Shown: piece by piece, positions 19,893-28,624 of the stretch
How the letters are laid out: the number at the start of each line of letters is the position of its first letter
How positions within the stretch are numbered: position 1 is the stretch's first letter
Origin: Planctomycetota bacterium
GTDB taxonomy: Bacteria > Planctomycetota > UBA1135 > UBA2386
NCBI GenBank assembly: GCA_021776805.1
Contig: JAJFFD010000092.1
Span: 149,858 to 213,857 of the forward strand
Length of the DNA: 64,000 nucleotides
Reading direction: 5' to 3'
Made by a program: the position numbers and the translations under genes
Notes under the pieces: model-generated
Seen by the model: the letters and a program-made list of their open reading frames with translations, nothing else
Database searches by the model: none
Told to the model about the DNA's origin: nothing

Positions 19893-22034
19893 CTACTTCC
19901 CCGGCCGATGATCCAGGCAAACCACGGTGCCCAGGCTATTGCGGCAGAAGATGCGTCCGTGGGCCACAACTGGGGTAGTCCAGCAGCTGCCAGCGGAGAA
20001 GACCTTGCGACGCGAGCGTTCTTTGAATCCCTGGAGGGAAGCATCTGCGATGACAAGATCGCCGCGGGCTGTCATGATGACCAGGCGACCGTCGGCGACT
20101 GTCAGAGCTCCCATACCCAGTCCACGTTTGCGCCATATCTCCTCACCCTCGAGATCGATGCACTTCAGGGTCGATTCGTCGAAACCGTACAGATGCTGTT
20201 CGAAGAAGACTGAGCCGGAGAGTTTTGTTCGCATGACTCGACTCTGCCAGAGAGGGATAAGGGCCTCATCGTCCAGCGATAGCATGGCACAGCCATGGTC
20301 GTAGCTTGAGGAGATGAACAAGCGATCGTCGATGACCACAGGACTGGATGCGTTCACTGTTGACGGCCCCTTGCGAAAGGGGTGCTTGGCCAACTCTTCT
20401 CCAGTGCTGCGGTCGAGGATGTACAGTCCCTGCTTCGTAAATGCGGCCAGTCGCGGTCGGCCATCCAACTCGAAAGGGGTCGGCGTTGAGTACAGCGCCT
20501 CCAAGTCTCGCGTCTGCCACCTGAGCTCTCCGCTCTGGGCATCCAGGGCGACGATCGCTGCTACCTCGTAGATGAGCAGGTCATCGACAAGCAGCGGTGA
20601 CGCAGCAAAGCCGTACTCCGTACCCTTCAGGCCCAAGTCCTTGGCAACCGTCTTGCACCAGAGAACCGCGCCGTTGGCTGCGTCAAGACAGCGAATGACT
20701 CCCTTGCGGCTGCTTACATAAACGCGATTGCCCCGTACCGTTGGCGTCGTCAAGGTTCCGCCACCGTGTCCAACAGCATTGAGCTCTGCCGGATAGGAGT
20801 ATGTCCAGACTTGCTCTCCAGTCTCGATGTCCAGGCAACGAAGGTTGTCTTCTGACTTCGCGTCGTCGAAACCGAGCACATAGACCCTATCGCCGACAAC
20901 CGTAACCGCCGAGTGTCCGATGCCTGCCTCAGCTCGCCACAGCGCCGTGCTGGATCCCTGATCTGCCCAACCATCCTCAGTCGATACTCCATTGGCGTCC
21001 GGCCCGCGCCAATTGGGCCAGTCCTGGCCGTCTCGCTCCTCGGGGTTGCGCTTAGGAGGCTCCTTCCCGCCAAGCTTCTCGTTGGCTTCTCGATTCTTGT
21101 CTCCGCTGGTCTGAGCAGGCTGGTCGCTGGGACCATCGCCAGCAGCAGGCAGAGCTGGGAGCTCTGCAGGCTCTTCGAGCGCTTGCCAATCCACTCCTAG
21201 CCGGAGCGCGAGGCCTCGCGCCCGATGCTCATCGGCCATGGCATGCACGATGTTGATGCACTGCTCGATCGCTGCACTGGGGTTTTGGGCGGTAAAGAAG
21301 CGGCCCGACCGTGCGCTTGGCAGCTCGCTGCTGACCTTGACAGCGGGGGCGCTCGCCATGATCAGATCAACCGCGGGGCGCGGCGCGACGACATGTTCGT
21401 CCGTCAAGACACCGGCGCGGGCCAAGGCGACCACACTCATGCCCACAGCCAGTACACAGCGAGCCCGGCTCGCCGTCGCCTTGATCCAGTCAAGGCTGAG
21501 TTGATCACCGAGGAGTTCACGCAATCCACCGCCACTGGGCAAGACCAAGATGTCTATCCGCGGAGCATCGGCAAATCCGTACTGGGGAACGATGGTCTGA
21601 AAGGTCTGGCAACGGATAGGGTCCTGCGAATCGGCCACCGTGAATACGCGGGCGATGAGAGATGTCTGGATCGCCCCAGCCGGACCGGCGAAGGAAAGCA
21701 GATCCATGTTCTCATAGGTCAGAACTGCTGCGTTCAGCACTGTGCTTGCGGGGACCAAGGGCATTGCACAGTGAGCGCAGACTCCCGGGCCAGGATAGGA
21801 CTGATCGTGACAATCAACCGGGCATGGTGCGCAGACGAAGCTGCCAGGATCCTGAGGCGGGGTGGTCTCGGTTGCAGGCCGGTCTTGGCTGGGCAGTTCG
21901 CAAGTAGCCCAGAGACTGGCGGCGAACAGGATCGAGGCGAGCTTGATGGATGTCGAAGGGTGACCGAGCAGAGATTCCATGAATGGCTTGAACATCGCCT
22001 CAGGTCCGTTTCCAGCGGTGAATCCTGCCAGCAA
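19893..22034 (-). CDS. multi-domain protein: heavy-metal-binding-like Cys motif + DJ-1/PfpI-like domain + PQQ-like beta-propeller
   Basis: 'FVCAPCPVDCHDQSYPGPGVCAHCAMPLVP'; DJ-1-like region 'IDILVLPSGGG...CVLAVGMSVVALARAGVL...FFTAQNPSAAIEQCINIVHAM'; 'DWPNWRGPDANGVS' and repeated propeller blades. Confidence 0.8.
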   Translation of the reverse strand: MLAGFTAGNGPEAMFKPFMESLLGHPSTSIKLASILFAASLWATCELPSQDRPATETTPPQDPGSFVCAPCPVDCHDQSYPGPGVCAHCAMPLVPASTVLNAAVLTYENMDLLSFAGPAGAIQTSLIARVFTVADSQDPIRCQTFQTIVPQYGFADAPRIDILVLPSGGGLRELLGDQLSLDWIKATASRARCVLAVGMSVVALARAGVLTDEHVVAPRPAVDLIMASAPAVKVSSELPSARSGRFFTAQNPSAAIEQCINIVHAMADEHRARGLALRLGVDWQALEEPAELPALPAAGDGPSDQPAQTSGDKNREANEKLGGKEPPKRNPEERDGQDWPNWRGPDANGVSTEDGWADQGSSTALWRAEAGIGHSAVTVVGDRVYVLGFDDAKSEDNLRCLDIETGEQVWTYSYPAELNAVGHGGGTLTTPTVRGNRVYVSSRKGVIRCLDAANGAVLWCKTVAKDLGLKGTEYGFAASPLLVDDLLIYEVAAIVALDAQSGELRWQTRDLEALYSTPTPFELDGRPRLAAFTKQGLYILDRSTGEELAKHPFRKGPSTVNASSPVVIDDRLFISSSYDHGCAMLSLDDEALIPLWQSRVMRTKLSGSVFFEQHLYGFDESTLKCIDLEGEEIWRKRGLGMGALTVADGRLVIMTARGDLVIADASLQGFKERSRRKVFSAGSCWTTPVVAHGRIFCRNSLGTVVCLDHRPGK

Positions 22035-22267
22035 ATCGGGAGGAAGGAGTCGTCTGGTCGCTCCCGAAGCCGTGGCGGATCCTCGCCGGTGTTTGTCCCA
22101 GCCCCTCGAATCCGGGCAAAAGTGCGCGGCCCAAGTTGCTGCGCACTGGCAGGCGTAAACCCCTTCTCTCGCCTCACCCCTGGAGCAAATCAGCTAGTCA
22201 GATTAGGGTAAGTGCTTAGAGGGGGGGATCGTTCAGCAGTGAAACTGCGGCACACAAGAAGGCACCA

Positions 22268-23953
22268 ATGAAAGCTCCCGCGCTCATCTCCTCGACCATT
22301 CTCCTAGGTCTTGTCCTATCGCCCATGGCCGCTGCGCAGACAGCCAACTGGACCGAATTCGGTACCGGTTGCCCGGGTCAGGCCGGCGTTCCCCAACTCA
22401 TTTCGGCGGGCTTCGACCTGCCCTATGTGGGCGATACCTTTGCCACCGAACTGAGCAACCTGCCCGCCACGGGTGCTGCGGTCGGTTTCCTCGGGCTCTC
22501 CGACACGACCTGGGGCGTCATCCCTCTACCGGCGAGTCTTGTTCCCTTCCTGCCTTTGGGCTGCACTCTCTATGTAGAAGGGCGTTTCACCACGAGCCTC
22601 AATATCGTTGCTGGGCGAGCATCCTGGGAACGTGCCATCCCCGATAACCCAGATCTGCATGGGCTCTGCTTCTATCAGCAAGCCCTCGTCCTGGACCCTA
22701 CGGTGTCTGGTTTAATCTCTGCGGTCATGTCCAATGCAGGGAAGGGCGTGATTGAGAACTTCTCGGGCAACCTGAGCATCAAGGTCTTGGGAGGAGTCAT
22801 GGGCACTTCTCCTCAGGTGGGGATTCGTGTTCTGATCCATGACCAGGGTACGGGTGCGGTGCTCGATGATCGCCTCACTGGTCCCGCGGGAATCGCCAAC
22901 TTCGGAATTCTACGCACGGCGCGCACAACCTTCTCCATCGTGCTGCCACCCGCGTCCCCAGGGGAACCGGGAATTCTCTCGACGATCATGGATGCTCCAG
23001 TTGGCGCACTGACTGTCCTCGCGGGGCCAGAGCCGAGTCCGCAGGTCAGCTTCAATGTGAATATGACCGGCGTTCCCCTCGATGCTGATGATGCCTTCGT
23101 TCTGACGGGCGGACCGGACATTGGCGACACAATTGAGCCCTTCTTCATCACTCCACCGACGATCAACGTTGCCAATGTGGATATCCCCTATCTCCAAAAC
23201 GATGGCCTCTTCTCGCTCATGACCGAGGCCGGGATCGAAGGGGATGGGACAACCGCCTGTGGACTGCTCCTGGATGTGAATCCAGCCAGCATCACAGGGG
23301 GTAGCACCATTGGAATCGCCACGAGCACGAGTCCCAGTTCCGTCCCCTTTACGGCGAATATGCCGGTCTTTACCGATGGCACGATTCAGCGTCGGAAGGG
23401 CCTGCTCTTCGAAACCGGTGTCTACATGGACGAAGTTAGTTCAGGCACCTTCTCCTACTGCGCCATTCCTGGTGCGGACAAGATCGGCTTCGCATTTGCC
23501 GCCTTTACTAGCAACGCCTTTATTGGCGCCTTCCCAATCTACAACTCGGCGCCAGCCTCGATCAACGTGACCATGCCAGACCTGGATGTTCTCAGTCTGA
23601 ATCGCAGTTCCGATGGTCAGCGCTTCTCTTGGACTCTGAGCGGGAGCGACGTGCCAAGTCTTGATTTGACCGAGCTCTACCTCGAGTGGCAGGATCCGAA
23701 TACCTTTGGGGATATGGAATGGAACATTGCTCTGCCGGCGGATGCGACCAGCGTCGCGCTGCCGAAGTTGCCCCTGGACCTTGCCATGTTCCAGCCGCCG
23801 CTTGGTGTGGGGTACGGAATCGAAGTGATCGATCTTGATACGGTGAACGGCTACCAGGACATGGTCATCCAGATCTCCTCTGGCGGTGGCTCCCTGGAAT
23901 CGGTCGCCCTGAACGCGAGTCTGTTTCGCTCGGTGGGGGCGGAGGGGTTCTGA
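22268..23953 (+). CDS. secreted protein of unknown function
   Basis: Signal peptide MKAPALISSTILLGLVLSPMAAAQT; 561 aa. Confidence 0.75.
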   Translation: MKAPALISSTILLGLVLSPMAAAQTANWTEFGTGCPGQAGVPQLISAGFDLPYVGDTFATELSNLPATGAAVGFLGLSDTTWGVIPLPASLVPFLPLGCTLYVEGRFTTSLNIVAGRASWERAIPDNPDLHGLCFYQQALVLDPTVSGLISAVMSNAGKGVIENFSGNLSIKVLGGVMGTSPQVGIRVLIHDQGTGAVLDDRLTGPAGIANFGILRTARTTFSIVLPPASPGEPGILSTIMDAPVGALTVLAGPEPSPQVSFNVNMTGVPLDADDAFVLTGGPDIGDTIEPFFITPPTINVANVDIPYLQNDGLFSLMTEAGIEGDGTTACGLLLDVNPASITGGSTIGIATSTSPSSVPFTANMPVFTDGTIQRRKGLLFETGVYMDEVSSGTFSYCAIPGADKIGFAFAAFTSNAFIGAFPIYNSAPASINVTMPDLDVLSLNRSSDGQRFSWTLSGSDVPSLDLTELYLEWQDPNTFGDMEWNIALPADATSVALPKLPLDLAMFQPPLGVGYGIEVIDLDTVNGYQDMVIQISSGGGSLESVALNASLFRSVGAEGF

Positions 23954-23993
23954 GGCTTCTTGCTGAGCAGCAGCTCGAGCCTGAGCAACCAGA

Positions 23994-25112
23994 CTAGCGC
24001 GCCTTCAACTCCATGCTCGAGCGCTCGCCCTTGATGTCCACGAGCACCATCGCTCCGTCTTCGAAGAGCAATGCTCGCACATCATCAGGGCGAGTCCAGG
24101 TGACATCGATAGCCAGAACTCGGTCCTCGTAGAGACCTGTCGGCTTGTCCACGTGCGTGTGTCCAACGATCACCCGTTTGGCGCCGGCTCCATTCAGGAT
24201 TCGGTCCAAGTCTTCCACGGATTGTCGGGGCCCGTAGGTCGCCACCTGGACTCCGAAGTACCCCCGATACCACAGCGGGCCATAGCTTCCCCAGGCGAGG
24301 ATCTTCTTGTCTACATCGCGGATCTCGTTCCGAAGCATGCCGATGACCGAGCGAATGTCAGTGTTGATCGCGTCGATGTCCAGCTTGTCACCGGCGGTGG
24401 CGGTAGAGATGCCTGCATGGACGAATAGCAGGTCACCAATGCGCTCGATGCTGTTGCAGCTGCGCAGCCAGCGACCGACCACTGTGTCAGCGCCGAGAAG
24501 AGCACGGCTGGGGATCCCCATGAGCGCGGCTGCTTCCTTGTACTTGGGCCTCGCATAGCGGATATCGCCGCCCATGAACATGACCTCGTGATTGCCGAGA
24601 ATGAAATGCAGATGCCCACCGGCAGCCTCGGCTTCGATGGAGAGGCGGTAGAAGAGGAGGAGGGTTTCTGTGACCTGGTCGCCACGATCGACCATGTCGC
24701 CGACACCGACCAGATGACCCTTGCCAAAGGACCAGTGACCCTCATCGTCGACCACATCGTTGGCCTTGAGGAAGCGGAGAAGAGAATCGTATTCGCCCTC
24801 TACGTCGCTGAGGACGAGCATCTTCTCGGGCATCTCCCAGAGGGCTGGGTAGATGCGTGGCTCGGGGATATCGAGCTCCTCGCCGAGGAGGGCGGCGAAC
24901 TCAGGCAGGTCGATAGGTTGTGCAGGTTCGAAGTCTTGGGTGATGAGTTCTCCATCTTCGACCCACTTGGCGATGATGCCGCCGTCTTCTTGCAGGAAGA
25001 AGTGGGGGGCTTCGTTTAGGGCGGAGTAGGAGGTCTGCGCCTGTAGGGGGATGACGAGGGCGCATGCCAGGGCGGCGCCCAGAGAGAATCGTTTGAACTC
25101 GAGTCCTTTCAC
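23994..25112 (-). CDS. calcineurin-like metallophosphoesterase (secreted)
   Basis: 'VLSDVEGEYDSLLRFL', 'GDMVDRGDQVTETL', 'ILGNHEVMFMGGD', 'VIVGHTHVDKPTG'. Confidence 0.88.
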   Translation of the reverse strand: MKGLEFKRFSLGAALACALVIPLQAQTSYSALNEAPHFFLQEDGGIIAKWVEDGELITQDFEPAQPIDLPEFAALLGEELDIPEPRIYPALWEMPEKMLVLSDVEGEYDSLLRFLKANDVVDDEGHWSFGKGHLVGVGDMVDRGDQVTETLLLFYRLSIEAEAAGGHLHFILGNHEVMFMGGDIRYARPKYKEAAALMGIPSRALLGADTVVGRWLRSCNSIERIGDLLFVHAGISTATAGDKLDIDAINTDIRSVIGMLRNEIRDVDKKILAWGSYGPLWYRGYFGVQVATYGPRQSVEDLDRILNGAGAKRVIVGHTHVDKPTGLYEDRVLAIDVTWTRPDDVRALLFEDGAMVLVDIKGERSSMELKAR

Positions 25113-25204
25113 GCGAGAGAGTCTATTGCCAGGCCAGTGACTTTGTCAGCCCGCATCGCCCCAGGATCGTGATCGCTGAGACGAGTAGGCGCTATGATTT
25201 GCCC

Positions 25205-26494
25205 ATGATCCGCATTCGCAAGGGCCTGCTCATGCTGCTCGCAGTTTTCTCTGTAGATCTGGGAGCACAGTCAATCAGCGGTGATGCCCTGGTTCTCAGT
25301 GCGTCTGCCGGTGTTACGGGAAGTCAGCTCACCAGAGTGGACCTGGCTACCGGAGATCTCACGACCCTCCCAGGCTTTCCAGGCGACATGGCCAGCCCTC
25401 AGGCCATCGCCTGGGATCCGATCAGCGACGATGCCATCGTGGCTCTGGAAAGCCAGGGAATCACTTCGCAGCTGCTGCGCGTCAAGTTCACCGGGGGGCA
25501 GCCGATGGGGTCGCTGCTGCTTGCAATTCTCCCCGGTTCGGTCAGATCACTGGAGGTCGGCTTCCAGGGTGATATCTACGCCGCGGTCCAAGGTGCTCAG
25601 GGCGGCATCTACCGCATCCCGAGAAACGGTGGGCCTGCCGAGTCGATCCGCAGCCTCCCGGGGGATCTGATCCTGCAGAATCCCCATCAGCTGTCCGTGG
25701 CCTGGGTGATGCATGGCTCACCTGCCCAGTTGGAGATGATCGAGCTGAGTGATGGGAAGACGTTTCAAGGTCCCTTCGAGATCCCCGGTCTGAACGCCGC
25801 CGAAATCACCGGCTTCGGTGATCTTCCCACGGGCGGCATTCGACAGGTCATCAGTGATGATCAGGGTCGTCTGTATCTCTTCGAGTTCCTGAGCGAGTTG
25901 CGGGAGATCACCCTGAGTCCTCCACTCGCGGCAGGCGGTAGCGTGGCCATGCGCATGCACGCTCATGCCTCGCCCTTGATTCTCGGAGGCGCAGCCGACC
26001 CTGAACTGAAGGCCTTTGACTGGTGGACAGGGGGACTGCGAAGAGTTGCCGGGCCTCTGGCTGGAGACCCAGTCGACTTTGCCCTTCTGCCCGAGGAGTT
26101 GCCGCGCATCGATCGCTTTGGTGCTAGCTGCGAGGAAGCTGGCAGCGGAGTGATCCTCTGGTCATCGGTGCCAAGCCTGGGAAACTCGACCTTCCGCCTT
26201 GCGACTCGCGAGGCTGCGGCGAATTCGCCGGCCTGGTTACTGCTCGGTCTGAGCAGCCAGAGTTACTTGGGCATCAACTTGCCCTTTAGACTGCCCGGGA
26301 GCCCCTGTTCAGTCCTGGTCTCGCCCGACCTCTTCTACCCGCGACAGACAGATGCCACTGGCTTCGCGGTGGCAACTCTGTCGATTCCTGGTGATCCATC
26401 GCTGGCTGGGCTCACCTTCTTTGCACAGTGGCTTCAGAGCGTTCCTGTTGGAGTTGGGGTCAGCGAGGCTCTCGCGGTCCACATCTACGATTGA
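25205..26494 (+). CDS. secreted protein of unknown function
   Basis: Signal peptide MIRIRKGLLMLLAVFSVDLGAQS; C-terminal module shared with 22268 and 50102 genes. Confidence 0.75.
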   Translation: MIRIRKGLLMLLAVFSVDLGAQSISGDALVLSASAGVTGSQLTRVDLATGDLTTLPGFPGDMASPQAIAWDPISDDAIVALESQGITSQLLRVKFTGGQPMGSLLLAILPGSVRSLEVGFQGDIYAAVQGAQGGIYRIPRNGGPAESIRSLPGDLILQNPHQLSVAWVMHGSPAQLEMIELSDGKTFQGPFEIPGLNAAEITGFGDLPTGGIRQVISDDQGRLYLFEFLSELREITLSPPLAAGGSVAMRMHAHASPLILGGAADPELKAFDWWTGGLRRVAGPLAGDPVDFALLPEELPRIDRFGASCEEAGSGVILWSSVPSLGNSTFRLATREAAANSPAWLLLGLSSQSYLGINLPFRLPGSPCSVLVSPDLFYPRQTDATGFAVATLSIPGDPSLAGLTFFAQWLQSVPVGVGVSEALAVHIYD

Positions 26495-26500
26495 CAGACC

Positions 26501-28555
26501 TCAGCGACCCCAGAGTTCATCGGCAATGCGCTGCGCATCGTAGATCTTGGTCAGGGATTCCATGATGGCCTGGGGATGGACGCAGACGGAGCGTTCGACG
26601 GTTTGGCCATAGACATATTGGTTGCCCATGGACTCGATGTTGCCGTCGAAGAGCAGGCCCACGATCTCCATGTCTTTGTTGATGACCGGGCTGCCAGAAT
26701 TGCCGCCGGTGGAATCGACCGTGCAGACGAAGTTCACAGCAGCGCTCATGTCCAGGCGACTCTGTCTCTGCAGCCAGAGCTCGGGCAGGTCGAAGGGGTG
26801 CTGGTTGTCAAACTCTGCATTGCGGGCAAAAAGGCCATGAAAGACCGTGCGATAGGGGGCCAGTGTGCCGTTGTAGCGATAGCCCTGGACTCGACCATCA
26901 CTGAAGCGCAGGGTGAAGGTGGCGTCCGGACTGACTTCATTGCCGAATGCGGCAAAGAGGAGATTGCCCATTTTGGTGCCGAGAACTTCTTCTCGACTGT
27001 TCAGTTCGGCGCTGTCGGCGGAATTCTGATCCGCCAGAGGTAGCAGAATCCGGGCGATGCGCAGGGCTGGGTCCTGATTGGCCGCAATGGCCTCGCTTCC
27101 CTCGGTCATCAATTCACGGACGAAGGAGTCATCGCCAATGCGAGTCTCCTTGCTGAGGTACTCCGCGGCTTCTTTCGGGCTCCGGCCATCGAGAACCGCC
27201 TGGAGATAGGGATCGTCCTCGGGCAGGGCAGTGCTTGCCCGACGGAGGTGATCGACGAAGAAGGCTGCCTGGATCGGGTCCATTCGCCCTGGTATCTCGA
27301 GGACGCTGCTGATTTCGGCCTCCTCCACGCCCTCGGCTGAAGCGCGTAAGACTTCGACCGCGCGACGCAGGTGCAGGGATCCACCAGTGGATTGGAATGC
27401 GGACGCGGACTCCAATTGGGTCTTGGCTGCTGCTACCTGGGCGATCTCATCCCAGAGGGCACCGTATTCGTCTGTCAGGCTGGGATTCTCTAGTACTCGC
27501 TGTTTGAAGGCGGCCTCGGCCAGATCCTTGCGCTGCATGAACTTGTCGTCAAGGAGGGCGCCATGTTCACCGTGGTAGAGCTTCTGAGCGTTTTCGAAGC
27601 CAAGGATATTCGTGCGCAGCTGTTTTTCGATGCGGGGGTCTTGGGCTGCGAAGCCACGCATGATCTCCAGTCGGTTGTCGATGAGCTGCTTGACTCGAGG
27701 TAGTTGGGCGTCGCGTAGATACTCGAGTTGGGCCTTGGTGAGCAGGCGCTCGGTGCCGCCGGGGTTGCCGGTGAGGAATACGAGTTCGTCATTCTTGGCC
27801 CCATGACTCCAGCGAAAGTACTGCTCGCTGGTGTCCGCGGGCTTGCCGTCTTCGTAGGCACGGCAGAAGGAGAAGTCGATGCCAAAGCGTGGGTAAGTGA
27901 AGTTGTCCGGATCACCGCCGAAGTGAGCTGCCTGCAGGTGAGGGGCAACCACGAGGCGCACATCTCGATAGATGCGATACTGGTAGAGCTGGTAAACAGC
28001 GCCTTGATAGAGTGAGACGATCTCCGCGTCGAGTTCGGGCTCGGCCTCGCGCGCCTGGCTGAGGATTGCCTCCTGATTCGCAGCGCGAAGAGCGGTGATC
28101 TCCGCCTCTGTCATACCCGCCTTTGTAGTCTCCGCATTGACCTCAGCGGTGACATCCCGAGCCTGAATCATCTGCTGCACCGTGAGGCCAGGAAGGGGGA
28201 TCTCATCCTCGAGTCCTGCCGCCGCAAAGCCATCGCGCACCAGGTCGCGCTCGCCCTGCACCGCAGCGATTTGATCACGGACGCAATGGTGGTTGGTCAT
28301 GATCAGACCCTGAGGAGATACGAAGGAAGCCGAGCAGCCGCCACCGAAGCGCAGGGATGCCAGCATGACCCGGCGAAGCCACTCGGAACTCGGACGAAAG
28401 CCGTATTCCTCGGCCAGATAGGCGAGAGGTGGATTCTCGAATGTCCACATCTTGCCTAGCTCGAAATTGGCCTGTGCCGGCAAGCCAACCGAATTGAGGC
28501 TCAGGGCCAAGAGCGTGCCTTGCAGGCAGAGCCGTGGAATACGCGACATGTTCAT
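26501..28555 (-). CDS. S46 family serine peptidase (dipeptidyl-peptidase)
   Basis: 'GGGCSASFVSPQGLIMTNHHCVRDQI' and 'DSTGGNSGSPVINKDMEIVGLLFDGNIESM'. Confidence 0.92.
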   Translation of the reverse strand: MNMSRIPRLCLQGTLLALSLNSVGLPAQANFELGKMWTFENPPLAYLAEEYGFRPSSEWLRRVMLASLRFGGGCSASFVSPQGLIMTNHHCVRDQIAAVQGERDLVRDGFAAAGLEDEIPLPGLTVQQMIQARDVTAEVNAETTKAGMTEAEITALRAANQEAILSQAREAEPELDAEIVSLYQGAVYQLYQYRIYRDVRLVVAPHLQAAHFGGDPDNFTYPRFGIDFSFCRAYEDGKPADTSEQYFRWSHGAKNDELVFLTGNPGGTERLLTKAQLEYLRDAQLPRVKQLIDNRLEIMRGFAAQDPRIEKQLRTNILGFENAQKLYHGEHGALLDDKFMQRKDLAEAAFKQRVLENPSLTDEYGALWDEIAQVAAAKTQLESASAFQSTGGSLHLRRAVEVLRASAEGVEEAEISSVLEIPGRMDPIQAAFFVDHLRRASTALPEDDPYLQAVLDGRSPKEAAEYLSKETRIGDDSFVRELMTEGSEAIAANQDPALRIARILLPLADQNSADSAELNSREEVLGTKMGNLLFAAFGNEVSPDATFTLRFSDGRVQGYRYNGTLAPYRTVFHGLFARNAEFDNQHPFDLPELWLQRQSRLDMSAAVNFVCTVDSTGGNSGSPVINKDMEIVGLLFDGNIESMGNQYVYGQTVERSVCVHPQAIMESLTKIYDAQRIADELWGR

Positions 28556-28624
28556 CCTCTGCGTCAGTGGGTAGCGGGAGAGAGCTTTGTACCCTGCCGT
28601 CGGCCAGAGGCCAACAGAGCATGC

